Position numbers and translations under genes: made by a program. A model generated the notes under the pieces. That model saw only the letters and a list, made by a program, of their open reading frames with translations. It searched no databases and was not told where the DNA came from. This document shows, one piece after another, positions 10,735 to 22,450 of a DNA stretch of 64,000 nucleotides (position 1 is the first letter of the stretch; every line of letters starts with the position of its first letter). The DNA comes from Excoecaria cochinchinensis (lineage: Eukaryota; Streptophyta; Magnoliopsida; Malpighiales; Euphorbiaceae). The DNA is taken from NCBI GenBank assembly GCA_947683425.1, contig CANTUQ010000070.1, positions 3,994,001 to 4,058,000 of the forward strand, read 5' to 3'.

Positions 10735-11180
10735 CTACGGATTACCGACGGAATTCACAATTCCGTCGGGAAATTAATACCGACGGAATAGCGTATTCCG
10801 TCGGGAAATTAATCCCGACGGAATTCTATATTCCGTCGGTAATTTCCCGACGGAATAGTAAATTCCGTCGGGAAATTAATCCCGACGGAATACGCTATTC
10901 CGTCGGTATTAATTTCCCGACGGAATACGCTATTCCGTCGGTAATTTTTTGCCGACGGAATACGCTATTCCGTCGGGATTAATTTCCCGACGGAATTTAC
11001 TATTCCGTCGGGAAATTACCGACGGAATAGAGAATTCCGTCGGGATTAATTTCCCGACGGAATTTTCCGTCGGGATAAATTACCTACGACTTTATTGCCG
11101 ACGGAATATTTTCCGTCGGCAATTTATTTTCCCGACGGAAATTACACATTTTCCGTCGGTAATTTCCGTCGGGAAACATG
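10735..11180. repeat. Right subterminal array of inner CACTA element
   Basis: About ten head-to-tail palindromes of the form CCGACGGAAT...ATTCCGTCGG at about 35-40 bp spacing, joined by GGGAAATTA linkers. The units are close to identical, more homogeneous than those at the left end. The motif flanks (CCGACGG) differ from the left array (AGCGACGG). The reading frames seen through this block merely translate the repeat. Confidence 0.87.
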
Positions 11181-11198
11181 TATTTTCTTGTAGTGGGT

Positions 11199-11839
11199 AT
11201 AATAACTTAAAACTAAATATGTCACCTGAAACGGCAGAATCTTCTTTTCTTGTTGGTTATAAGCAACTATTTCGCAGCCCAAAACAAATGGTTTTATAGA
11301 CGACTTCTTTAACCTGCAGATAGAAGGTATGTATTAGCAACTCACATACAGAAACCATTATTAGCAAATCATTAGAACTGAATAGCCAAACACTACAACC
11401 AAAAATCTTTCTAGTGGTCAACTTATAATAAGCAAGCAATTGAAATAAACAAGGTTTCTCGCACATGGGAGATGAGAACATGTTCCAATACCTATGACAA
11501 TAACTCAACTAAATAAATTATCACGGTAGATTTCTTAATTTCTGGACTATTACAAGTAATGGATTAGCCATTTCAATAAAGGATAAAATCTCAGACTGAC
11601 ATTTAACCATACTTGAACAAAAAAATTTTCATCAGATTTTGCAGTATCCGTGCAAAACTTGATGAGAAATATCCATACAAAATACAACAGGAATGATTTG
11701 ATGTAGTAATCCACCACCAATATTAATTATCAAACCAAATAGAGTGAAAGAACAATAAACAAGAGAGAAGATATTGACCTGCATCTATGTCAGTTTAACA
11801 TGGAACATCAATGTGGGATAGAAAGAGAAAAAGAGACTA
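11199..11839. other. Interior of outer CACTA element, right of inner insertion
   Basis: Non-coding AT-rich sequence resuming the outer element after the TSD of the inner one. An 83-codon minus-strand frame (11257-11508) has no recognisable domain. Captured host sequence is possible but I could not identify any. Confidence 0.4.
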
Positions 11840-12174
11840 CTGAGGATAAAGGTGGGGGATCTGGCACGCGACAGAGGGAGAAGGATGGCGAGGGACGGCT
11901 GGGAAGCGTGTGCTAGCGTGGGAGATTTGCAGATCTACAGGGGGCCAGCGGCTGGGACGTGTAGGGGCGAAGGTAGATTTAGTGCGAGGGCCACCGCACG
12001 CGACGGTTCCACAACTCCGATCTCCTCGTCGGCAACGACGAACGGCGGGATCCAAGCGACAACAGGGGGCGTGACCAAGAGAGAGACAGCGCGCGAGGAA
12101 GGGTGGGAGAGCGGAGCACGGGGAAGAAAGGGAAAGCAGCACGGAGGCAGGGGAGCGAGAGGCGGCGGCGAGGG
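11840..12174 (-). promoter_or_regulatory. GC-rich leader-like island of outer CACTA element
   Basis: An abrupt GC-rich stretch (GGCGGCGGCGAGGG, GGGAAGAAAGGGAAAG), pyrimidine-rich on the minus strand. It continues on the other side of the solo LTR at 15994-16080, where there is a GA/CT dinucleotide run. It resembles the leader at 4550-4900 and is placed similarly relative to a terminus. Overlapping frames on both strands look like composition artefacts. The function as leader is inferred from position and composition only. Confidence 0.4.
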
Positions 12175-13729
12175 CATCCTGTAACATCCCCTACCCCTAC
12201 GTAGCACACTGTATGATAATATAGGCAGTGTGCAATGATGAGTGGAGGGTACTGCCAAATGGAAACACAGACAAAGCAATAATAGAAACAGAATAATAAA
12301 ATTTCTTCAATTCAATGCATTTACACAATATGAAATACATTCATCGCATACAAATATATCGCTTGCAAAACACTATTCATTATAATGATAATACGACTTA
12401 TCATTTATTATAGAACATTACTTAATTACATTACAATTGTCAGTAATAAACTTCTTATAACTTCTACAGACTTGTTGGCCAACACTACTGCGTAATGCCC
12501 GGACGATACTTCTATCTTCTTAACCTGCACGGACAAATACCCATGCTAAGTGCAAAGGCTTAGTGGGGAAACCATATAATGAACGGCCACTCACAGTGGT
12601 CATTGATGCAAAACACATAGAAGGTAGAATATATCAAAAGTTCACATCATAATTCTTATACTAAAACATATGCAAAGTCATTGAGTACACTTATCTTACA
12701 CATATTAAGCAATATATATATATAATTCTAAGTGACTGCTCTCTAACTAATTACAAATTTCAAATCTGTCTTTATATAGCACATTCACATATCCACAATC
12801 TTGTCACACTTACTTAAACGTCATACCATTCAATCATACAGCTTAAGCATTTTCTGCTGTAGGTTTCTCTTACAACACACATATTTATTTTAATTGTCAA
12901 TTCCCAATACTAGAAATTCTTATCTCAACGTGCATTCCAAAATTCACACCTATAAACAATCTCATTACTTACAAGTGAATACATTCAATTAGTTTCATTC
13001 ATAAAACTTTTAAAATTTTTAAACTTGTATCAATCTTTTAGGATTTGGTTCGGCCTTGAAATGGATATTTCAAACTTCCTACGTATCCTAAAGGTTGGGA
13101 ATCAGAACCACGTAGTTCTACCCATTGATTTATAATGTACAACTGTGAAAGTCAAATACAATTTATTCATAACCCTATACTCATAGCTCCAATTTCATAT
13201 CCAGTATTCATTACAACTTATTAATAATTTATAACATTTTATACAAGTCGTTTTATAGTTCCACATACCGATTAAAGCAAGGTAGCACTTAAATTAAGAA
13301 AAGTTATTCACCTAGAAGCATAAGCAATATTTTAATGATCATCTAATTAGTAATTCAGCGTAATTAATAGCAACTCATGTTATTTCAATATGAGTTTCAC
13401 TAATACAATGTCAATTCATGACATAACTTATGCATGAATAATTCTTTCAATTATACCCTGATCCTACTTAAACGTTTTCCGTTATTAGTTTCTCCTATTA
13501 CAATATGCTCTTATTGATAAACTCTTGTTATTGTTATTCATTCAGAAATTCAAATATAGGATAAACCTATCTCACCATAAGCATTCTATTATAAGCATAA
13601 ACATGTGATCTAATCAATCATACCATTAGCAAATCATGGCACCCTTTTTACGTTCATTTATACATATATTATCACCAATAATGTTTTCATAGTCTATATA
13701 TATATTTCTTTACTCATTCATTGCTTACC

Positions 13730-14165
13730 TCGCTAAGAAAGCAGGTAACGTAATACATAATACATAAGTACCCAATCGTACGATTTACATAACACATAGG
13801 GATTCATGTACAGAATCCTAACAGAGGGAAAATCCACAACAGGAATTCCAATCAAGACTGATAGCATACAGAATCATAGGGTACATATTATCATATCACC
13901 ATTCACATATCAAATTTTGTATCTTATACTATTTTATTTCTTAATTATTCACATAGTTATGCCTGCGAGTACAAGGTAGTGGATAACGGGTAAACGCATA
14001 GGTACCCGAAGGTACAAACAAACATTTCTTTTCTTTTGAAAGCGCATAGGAATCTTAAATAAGATCCAATCACATAGGGATCACGAGGATCCAAATGCAT
14101 AGGAAACTGATCAGGGTCCAGAGAACGCATAGGATGCAGCAAACAGAACCCTATAGGCATGCCTA
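13730..14165 (-). repeat. Dispersed short repeat within the solo LTR
   Basis: The decamer-like motif CRCATAGGRA(T) recurs at least six times between about 13790 and 14160, each followed by a different short sequence. It gives a spurious proline-rich frame on the minus strand (13957-14160). Confidence 0.5.
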
Positions 14166-14579
14166 TCTATCCATAATTCTACTGACGCATGTTACACATG
14201 ATTAATTAATATTCATATTACTTTTACACTTTCTTTTAAACATGTATCATTATTATGATCACAAATTCATTAATTTGCATATTAATCATACTTATCTTTA
14301 TCGGAGATAATCATATACTTTTCTTGAGTCTGTATATTCATATAACCATATTAAGCAAATTAATGCTATTAGATATCTTGCATACATTTAAACTTATCAA
14401 ATAGTTTTACACTTCTTCACATATACACTCACAACATGACGATTGCAGATTAATTCTTATAACTCAATTATTGATCATGGTAAAGCATATTATAGTTCAT
14501 ACTTTAAATCATATATAAACCATAAGTGAGAAACCATGCAAAGTATGATAAACCATAAATATTTGAAGCACAAAAGAGG

Positions 14580-14925
14580 GTCGCGCTCTCGACAGACACG
14601 AAATACACTAGAAATTGTGCTAGCAACAACCAATCACGCTCGTGGCCGAAAGCTGGATGGCCTCTATTGCGCTCGCGATAGAGGGCGAAAAGGCCTCAGT
14701 CACGCTCATGCACGCAGATGAGTTAGCAACAAAGAATAGCCTGGCCGAAGTTCGGCATACCGGACTCTATCGCGCTCGAGATATAGGCCATGCTCGCGAC
14801 AGAGAACGCCTTGGCAGAAGTTCGGGTTACCGAACTCTCTGTCGAGTTCACGACAGAGGACACCTCGACAAGAGCTCAGCAACCTCGCTCCCTATCGCGC
14901 ATGTGACAGAGTCAAGCTTCACACT
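14580..14925. repeat. GC-richer tandem repeat within the solo LTR
   Basis: Imperfect units built from CGCTCGCGA(C/T)AGAG and GAAGTTCGG.TACCG repeat at roughly 60-75 bp intervals. They stand out from the AT-rich remainder of the LTR. The two plus-strand frames here (14536-14721, 14642-14929) are repeat translations. Confidence 0.55.
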
Positions 14926-15993
14926 TTGATACCAACATACACAGCTCTTCAACACAAAAACCTCCTCAAAACATGCAATTAACCTTAAGACTTCCACCAA
15001 ATCATCACAAAGTAAATAAAACATGTTACCCATCATTTTATCCAAGTTTTATGCTTAAAGAAGTGACTAAAATTGCAAAAGGAACAATGTAAATACAAAT
15101 TTTCAAACCTAGAAAATTTCCCCCCATTTCACATAAAGTCATACCTAAATTCTATGCTCCACTTTCAATTCCAATTACCACTCCAAATCACCCAAAGCAT
15201 AATTCAAAGATGCACAAGGACACAATTTAAAACTCACTTTCCCAAACCAACATATCAAAGTTCAAAATCAATAATTCATCAAATTCACACAATTCCCAAA
15301 CATTATGTAGAGTCAAAAATCCTTTCTCTTTACTCCTTGTTCATCTTCCTTCTCTTTTCTTCTCTTGCTTGCTTACATCCATCATCATATCCATCAAATC
15401 CCCTCTTCTAAAACACATTTACATTACAAACTTAAAATTTATAAACAATAAAAAAGAAATAATAAGAGAAAGGTTTAATCCTTACCTTAACTTACACAAT
15501 TTCCCTTATATATAGCTTGAACTATGGAAATCTCCAAATCAAAATCTGTATTTTTACATCTTGAAGAGAGGAAGAGAAAGAAAATGGCATTGGGAGAAAA
15601 AGAATCCCAATTTTCTGCTCCTTCAACCCGTTCCTTTCTCTCCTATTATACCCCCTTTAATTCCATCTTATTCCCAATGCCAAGTGTTACTTTACTATTG
15701 GTCCATTTTAGATTTTTATGTCAGACTTTCTTTTTAATCCTTCAACTCCTATTTCTTCTTACATTTAACCTATAACTTATTATTCTTAACATTGACCCGC
15801 ACAATTAATTAATTCCTTCAATTTAGTCCATAAATATGGAATACCCAAATTATCCTCATTCTTTTTAATTAATACCGAACACGTCCTCAACTAAATTTAA
15901 CCACTTTAACCCATTAATTACATATTTCAATCACTTTTATACTCCAAATACTTACAAATTCGACTAGGGTACATGTCGAGTCCTTACACATCC

Positions 15994-16043
15994 GATCCCG
16001 GTGGGCAGCATGGCGGCGGTGCAAATCTGCACGTAGCTAAGTG

Positions 16044-16081
<38 letters not shown>

Positions 16082-16458
16082 GAGGGGAGGGAGGGAGAGA
16101 CAGAAATGTGTAGGGTTATATATATATATATATATATAGCAATGGAAATACGATTTCGTTGCTAAATCAGAACAATTATGTCGCTAAGAATGAACGTTAG
16201 TAACGGAACACTGTCTTCGTCGCTAAATTTAGCGACGGATAAAAGTTTCAGTCCATAATTTAGTCGCAAAAAACATACCATCAATTGCCGACAAAATTTA
16301 GCAACTGATTCTTTTTTTCGATCCCTAAATTGCCACCAGATTGAAAAAATGAATTTTCACGACTAATCCGAATAACAATCGCTAATCCATCACTAATTAG
16401 CGACTGAAATATGTCTGTCGCTACATTTTGTTGCTAATTTGATTTTTTTTTTGTAGTG
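15994..16458. repeat. Right end of outer CACTA element: GC leader, (GA)n, (TA)n and subterminal repeats
   Basis: After the solo-LTR TSD the GC-rich island resumes, followed by (GA)n at about 16048-16076 and (TA)n at 16112-16137. Degenerate GTCGCTAA / TTAGCGACGGA motifs then run to the terminus TTTTTTTTTTGTAGTG. Repeat decay matches that of the left end. Confidence 0.65.
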
Positions 16459-16461
16459 AAA

Positions 16462-17544
16462 CATATCAAATTATTTACGATCCAGTCCGATATGTCCTAG
16501 TTTGATTTTCGATCTGATTTTTTAATCCTAATTATGATCTAAGATCCGATTCCAATTGCTCGAAAAAATATGTGACTGGCCCAAAAAATCAAAAACTCAA
16601 AAAAACTAATTCGAAGTCACCTAAATCTACTTGATCCAAATTAATTGCCAAGTCTACAATTACTATTAGGTCTTAATGGCAGCATTTCTCCAAGATATTT
16701 ATGAAGCTATAATCAGAAAATCAGACAAAATCTGATTCTTTCCCAAGAACACATTGGAATTCTTAATACAAAAGAAGAAGAGTGATATTAGACAATTAAG
16801 AAGTTAATTAAATTTTTTTGCACATAATTCTTACAGATATTTATATATCTTGGTGTGTCTTAAACAAACATAACCTTCACAAGACAGTTACTTAATGATT
16901 TAAATTTAAAGTTTCAGTAGTTACATAATTGCTACTAACTAGCTAGAAATTATAATTAATAATAAATTAAACTAAATTATTTGTTTATTAAAAACTAAAT
17001 TATTATTAATTTAAGGCTTGATGAATTAATTTTAAATAGAATATTTGAGGATGCATTTGATAAGATGGTAAATTTTTAGTTTTTGATTTTCTAAAAATTA
17101 AAAATTATTTTCAGTTTTGTTATCTCTTTTAAAGAACTATTTACATATTTAAAGCTTATATTATATTATATATATATATATATCCACACTAGTATTATTC
17201 AATAATTATATTATACAATTTTTAAGACGATGCACGCCTTCACATTGCTTGGATCAAGTAGATGAGTCTGGTGATCGTTCTGAATTGAGGTGTTGTGTGG
17301 CTCTAGCAAGAGTATGGCATTCCACTGTCATGCCCGGGCCGGAGGGTGCCATGCATAGAGCTACGCAGCGCCTAGGCGTGCATGGCACATATCACTTTGG
17401 GATGATGTTGAGACTTTGGAGATGAGCGTTATATGTCGAAAGTTGAACGCGTGCTGAGAGCGTTGGCATTTGGTTGTCAAACTCAGGCTATTGTGCATAC
17501 GGCTTGTGGCTTCTTGTGCTTGGCATTTTGATTTGATTGGCATG
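16462..17544. other. Intergenic DNA with a small perfect hairpin
   Basis: AT-rich to about 17220, then a GC-balanced stretch (17221-17540) of unknown nature. It includes a 10-bp perfect inverted repeat GTGCCATGCA / TGCATGGCAC (17346-17355, 17379-17388) around a 23-base GC-rich loop. No convincing gene; the 60- and 81-codon frames match nothing known to me. Confidence 0.4.
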
Positions 17545-17552
17545 CTATTCCA

Positions 17553-17941
17553 GATTAGGCATGATCACGGAACGGGTGCGGAGAATGGCTTCCCACCTAT
17601 TGCCCCGCCCCTTAAGGATTACAGGGGAAAAATTCTCTCCATCCCTGTCCCGACAGGAATCTCCGTACCCGGTCAAATTTTTTTTTTAAAAAAATCAATT
17701 ATAATTAAAATATAACATTTAATAATTAAAAATTTAATATATATATATATATATGTATGTATGTATGTATGTTTGAGTCGGGAAAACCTTGGGGCGGATA
17801 CCCCGTTCCCCATCCCCGCCCCGAATTCAATGTCGGGGATATTTTTTCCCCGTCCTTACGGGAGAAAAAATCGGGAATTTCTTACCCCCGTTCGGGTTGG
17901 ATCCCCACCGGGATCTGGTATTCTCTGCCCCGTGATCATCC
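17553..17941. mobile_element. Small hAT-like non-autonomous element
   Basis: A 389-bp block whose two ends carry GATCACGG-type inverted repeats (ATGATCACGGAACGGG on the left, reversed right end ATGATCACGGGGCAG). It is flanked by an imperfect 8-bp direct repeat, ctattcca (17545-17552) and ttattcca (17942-17949). GC-rich CCCCG/CGGGG arms surround an AT centre with (TA)n and GTAT repeats. An 8-bp TSD suggests the hAT superfamily. Both long frames across it are non-coding. Confidence 0.5.
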
Positions 17942-17949
17942 TTATTCCA

Positions 17950-18425
17950 TATGGTCGCAATGAGTTTTTAGGTGTCTTTCAAAATTCTCTTAAGTCCCGC
18001 TACATAGGAAGTGACTTTGAATGGTGAAATAGAGTTTTGTGATTTATTACACATCTAATAACCAAAACCCTTAAAGCTACAAATTATGGATTTCTAATTT
18101 GGAATTAAAAAAAAATTTCTATTTAAAAAAAATAAAAACGAATGTTATTTTGCTAAATAAATTTAGTTCTCATTTTTAAAGCGAAAATTCAGAAACCACA
18201 ACAATATGAGTTAATTTTATTTATGGTCATTGGAATATTTCACTTTTAATCAAAAAGTCATAAAATAAAATTTGTTAACAAAAAAATATTTGAATTTAGA
18301 GAACAGTTTCAAAAAAGCTATTTTAGCGTGATTTTGGAAGGAACTCTACTGTAAATTCTTCTTGACATGCCACATCACTTATATTATCCAAGTGTATCGC
18401 ACACAGGCCACTACATTAGCCTATC
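17950..18425. other. AT-rich intergenic DNA
   Basis: No gene or repeat recognised between the hAT-like element and the third CACTA element. Confidence 0.4.
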
Positions 18426-20212
18426 CACTACAAAAAAAAAAAACTAAAATTAGCGACTGCAATATTTTCGTCTCAAATTAGCGACGGTTTAGCGACCATT
18501 TTAAGAATCGGTTGTGAAAATCAATTTTTCATTTTTTACTAGTAATTTAGTGACAAAAAAAGAAACAGTCGCTAAATTTTGGCGACAATTTATGGCGATT
18601 TTTTTGCGACTAATTTAGCGACTAAAAAATCCGTCGCTAATTTTTACAACTAATTTAGCGACTAAAAAATATGTCACTAAAATAGTGACGGCAATATCAA
18701 TCGCTAAATTTGAAGGTGATTTTAGCGACTTTGTTTGCGACGGATTTAGCGACTAAACTTGTTGTCGCTAAACACACTTGAATTAGCGACTGATATTTCT
18801 GTCGTTAAAATATTTTTAAATTTTTTAAATATGAAAATAATTTTCGAAAATTAAAGTGATACACAAGAATTAAAGGAAACAAAAAGAAAAGAACACAGAA
18901 AAGAGAAACTGGAAAATGGGAGAGAGAGAGAGAGCCAATAACGGAGAGGCAGGAGAGGAACTACCAACACCGGCGATGAATCGGCGTCCTTTGCTGCAAC
19001 GGCCAGCTCCGCCGGCTTCACTCCTCAATTAACCTCGATTTCCCAGCATTCTGCCCCTTCTTCGAGAGAGAGAAATCGATTGCTTCTCTCTCTTTTTTCG
19101 GCCACCACTGACGTCGGGTGGCGAGATGGACAGTACCGATGGACTCCAAGTGAGCAAGCGCTCCTTCCGGTACCCACCGATCATCCCCACGTGCCGTCGA
19201 AAAAGGTATGCCGTGAGCTTCTCCCCTGTTTTTCGGTCAGCTCCGGTGTCGGACGGTGACACGAATGGCACCATCGATCTCTTGGCCACCAGATGCTCCT
19301 TCCAGTACTCGCCATTCCTTCTCACTCACAAGCGATGAAGAGATTGGCGTTGGGGTAAATCGAAGCTTCCGACGATGATTTCGGCAGATGGGTGCGTGAT
19401 CACCAGAAATGGAGCCCTAATGCCTTAAGCTATCTTTCAATGACAATGGTGCATCTCCGGCGAAGCTCCAAAGAGTCTCCGGCAAAAGGGACAGACAGAA
19501 ATTTGAGAATCTCGACTTCAACTAGTATGTGGCTACCAAAATTGCTTTCCTATATGAATTTGATACAAATTAATCTGTTAAGGATTTCTTTTATAGTGGT
19601 ACAGTCTCTAAATTTATGTTGTGACCTAAATTGATTAATTTTTTTTTTGAGTTATTGATGAATTGGTTCAACAGAATTGAAATTGAATTAACATATGTAG
19701 TTTCTAGGAGTTTGTAAATAATAGAAAAAGGGTAAATTGTCTGGCATTTTGATGAATTGATATAGAATTGTAAAATTAGAAGAGATATGGAGTAATTTGT
19801 AAGTTAAAATTTAATTAGTGAGTAAGTTTATTACAGTTAAGCCTTAATATATGAACTGGCATTATGCAATGTGTATATGTGTGTGTGTGTGTTAAAGAAT
19901 CAATTGTTAATTTGTAATGTACAAGCAGATCTTGGAAACTAGATATTTTATTGTACCAATGCAAGAATTAACTCAAATGTATGTTCAGTATAACGAGTGT
20001 AAGGGTATTTTTAGCGACGGAATATTTTTAGTGGAATATTTCATTTTTAGTGGCGGTATTTTTAGCGACTGTTTTATTTTTTGGTCGCAAAATTACTTGT
20101 GACGGACGGATTAACGACAGTTAGTTATTTTGTCGCTAAAAGTAATTAGCGACGGAATTAATGGAATTAACGACGGAAATTGCCGTTGCTAATTCCCTGC
20201 TTTTTTGTAGTG
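18426..20212. mobile_element. Third CACTA element, short and non-autonomous
   Basis: A 1,787-bp element beginning CACTACAAAAAA and ending in its inverse TTTTTTGTAGTG, with TTAGCGACGG-type subterminal repeats at both ends (18450-18800 and about 20010-20190). The middle holds a GC-rich island (18905-19400) and no transposase. Flanking triplets are atc (18423-18425) and acc (20213-20215), so the TSD is imperfect. Its right part was later duplicated. Confidence 0.7.
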
Positions 20213-20421
20213 ACCTCTCTTGTCCACAATATCACATTACAACAAATGAGGAAATGGTACATGTAAAAACATTTTAAAATAAAAAAGATTAATGAAATGT
20301 TTACATATGTCATCTCCTCATTAATCATAATGTGGTGATTAACATGATATTCATCCTATGCGTAAGCCGATATGGCGGCCAACGAGAATTTTTAGTATGA
20401 GTTTTTTTTAAATTCAGTTAA
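19222..20421. repeat. Tandem duplication, copy 1 (keeps an empty insertion site)
   Basis: A 1.2-kb segment starting TCCCCTGTTTTTCGGTCAGC that spans the inner and right part of the third CACTA element plus about 210 bp of flank. It is followed directly by a second copy at 20422. The copies differ by scattered substitutions and a 15-20-bp indel near 19325. Copy 1 has GATCACC/AGAAATGG intact at 19398-19412, the site where copy 2 carries a 6-kb insertion. Confidence 0.88.
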
Positions 20422-21794
20422 TCCCCTGTTTTTCGGTCAGCTCCGGTGTCGAACGGTGACACGATTGGCACCATCGAACTCCTGGCCACCGGACGCTCCT
20501 TCCGGTACTCGCCATTCCTCCTCAGATTGGCATTGGGGTAAATCGAAGCTTTCGACGGCGATTTCGACAGATGGGTGCGTGATCACCCACTACAAGAAAT
20601 TTGACTTTTTATGACGCAAAAATTTGTCATGAAAAATTCATTTTTCGTCGCTGAAAAGATAAAGTGACGATTTTTTATCGTCACAGAGAACGTAACGGTA
20701 GGCGCATAACATTAAAGTTTACGTGACGATTTACTTTTTTGTCACCGTAAGTATATTTTTTGTGACGAAAATGATTATCGTCATCTTTAGTTCTTACTTT
20801 TCATGACAAAAATTATGTCATAAATAAAATTATATTTCGTCACATTATGTTGTTTATCGTCACTAAAGATTGGTATTTTTTATGACAAATTTAAAATTCG
20901 TCACGAAATTAAATATTTTTAATGACGAAACCCTGCTTCTGATTAAAACCATTAAGCATTGGTTACGTAATTATCGTCATAAATAAATATAATTTTCGTC
21001 ATAAAATATTTAATTTCGTCACTAAATCTAATACTTTAAGTGACGAAAAATGATTTCGTCATTAAAATAATGTATATTAACGATGAATATAAATCGTCAT
21101 ATTACGTTACATTTTAGTGACATAAATAGGGATAAAAATAATTGTCACAAAAAATAGTTTTAGTGACAATTTTTTATTGTCATTAAATTATATTTTTTTA
21201 TTACAATATTAATATCGTAATTATAAACATTATATCGTTATTTATGAACTAATAAGTCGACAAATTATGATAAATATACTTATCATATATGCATTGTAGT
21301 AAAAATGACACATTTTAAATTTAATGTCATACAATCAATTAAATTTCTAAAGTAAATCTAATATAATGTATTCATTCAAATAAAAGGTTAATTAAAAAAA
21401 AAACATACTGTCTAATACAAAAAAATTAAATTTGCATCCTAATCAAGAAATAAAATCTGTTGAAACTTCAAAATTTGCATCATGTTCCTGCAAAAAAAAA
21501 TCTTATATTAGATAAAAAAAAATACATTTTCATGTAACACCCTTCATTTATACACACTACGATTCCAACGATACTGCACGATTACAAATTGAGCCCACAT
21601 ATATCATACATAATATAAAACATATATATATATATAAAACTATTTTGGGTAAAATCTACATACTATTTAATCAGATTTCAAGACACTAATTACAACATAC
21701 AAAGGAATGTTATAAATTTATAAGATCGGAATTGAAAAAAACCTGATAATGAAAAGTTGACACTGGTGAACACCTTCAAAAATATAGTTGGATT

Positions 21795-21927
21795 ATCACA
21801 ATCAAAATAAAATACATAAAATAGAAGAAGTCCAGCCAAATACAATAATAATATGGCCTGCTAAGTAACCTCTTTGGATCTACATTACATATATAATGAC
21901 AACAAGAAAGTATGAAAAAGTGCCATT
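21795..21927. repeat. Direct repeat A inside fourth CACTA element
   Basis: About 125 bp (AAATAGAAGAAGTCCAGCC through GACAACAAGAAAGTATGAAA) that recurs with a few substitutions at about 23520-23647, 1.7 kb away in the same orientation. The captured SAP18 exon lies between the two copies. Confidence 0.75.
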
Positions 21928-22346
21928 AAATATCCTCTCTAGCTACTAGTGCAGAATCTCAAGCTTCAATTACAGAACATGATCCAGGCACAGGATGTAT
22001 GATTATGTAAAGTACTGTTATCAGCTCAAAATCATTAATTAAGGTTTTGTACTGAAAATTGAAATGTAGTGAGTGAGAATCTAGTTAATGCATGTGCTTA
22101 TCAAGTGTTATGTGAGTTTGTGTAACACGTGTATTAAGTATGCTTCCATCTGTGAGTTTATTTTCATAGGAGGTTTACATTATAATAACAACCATGGACC
22201 ACTACCTTTATTGCTGCCACCATACAATAAGTCTAATTTAAAATCCAATGGGGGAAGAATTCAAAGTTATCTGATGTTTGACATAGATGACATTAATCAT
22301 ACAACATAACTGATATTTATATAATCACAACTATTTTCATATTATT

Positions 22347-22450
22347 GAACATAGTTGCACAAGTATATCTACCATGTTTCTTCAAATTATACCAACTTGA
22401 ACATAGTTGCACAAGTATATCTACCATGTTTCTTCAAATTATACCAACTT
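22347..22450. repeat. 52-bp tandem duplication
   Basis: Two adjacent copies of a 52-bp unit starting GAACATAGTTGCACAAGTAT (22347 and 22399), essentially identical, which points to a recent event. Confidence 0.85.

Larger units (their letters stand above)
3985..11195 (+). mobile_element. Inner CACTA (En/Spm) element, nearly complete, with TNP2 and TNPA genes
   Basis: A 7,211-bp element bounded by CACTACAAGAAA and its inverse TTTCTTGTAGTG, with an exact 3-bp TSD ggt (3982-3984, 11196-11198). In order it contains a left subterminal array, a GC-rich leader, a TNP2-like transposase frame, a spliced TNPA-like gene and a right subterminal array. This is the canonical autonomous En/Spm layout. TNP2 is interrupted before its C-terminal region, so autonomy is doubtful. 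It sits inside the outer CACTA element and is therefore younger. Confidence 0.93.
12180..15988 (-). mobile_element. Solo LTR of a long-LTR retrotransposon (Del/Tekay-like?)
   Basis: A 3,809-bp block starting TGTAACATCCCC and ending GAGTCCTTACA (TG...CA), with an exact 5-bp TSD catcc (12175-12179 and 15989-15993). It has no gag-pol and no second copy of the terminus inside, as expected for a solo LTR left by recombination between two LTRs. Read on the minus strand it ends in GGGGATGTTACA, reminiscent of Del/Tekay-type gypsy LTRs; that and the minus orientation are inference. It interrupts the GC-rich island of the outer CACTA element. Confidence 0.75.
2352..16458. mobile_element. Outer CACTA (En/Spm) element, non-autonomous, carrying two nested insertions
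   Basis: The left end begins CACTACAAAAAAAATAAG and the right end, reversed, begins CACTACAAAAAAAAAATC. Both run on into an AAATTAGC motif followed by degenerate GCGACGGA-type subterminal repeats. A 3-bp TSD (aaa, 2349-2351 and 16459-16461) flanks them; this is weak evidence by itself because it is low complexity. Removing the inner CACTA element and the solo LTR leaves roughly 3.1 kb without any transposase frame. A GC-rich leader-like island (11840-12174 continuing at 15994-16060) lies near the right end. Pairing of these two ends is inferred from TIR and TSD agreement. Confidence 0.75.

Noticed and set aside
10701..11299. Two plus-strand frames of 93 and 116 codons
   Set aside because: They translate the palindromic subterminal array (repeated FPTEY/SVGI/RRN words), so they are not genes.
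11257..11508. Possible second SAP18-like fragment (VKEV on the minus strand after an AG)
   Set aside because: Only four residues match; the following residues do not resemble SAP18.
11837..12279. Several GC-rich frames on both strands of 76-116 codons
   Set aside because: Overlapping open frames on both strands in a GC island, crossing the solo-LTR border; composition artefact.
17470..18027. Three plus-strand frames of 68-88 codons
   Set aside because: They cross the borders of the hAT-like element and overlap one another in different frames.
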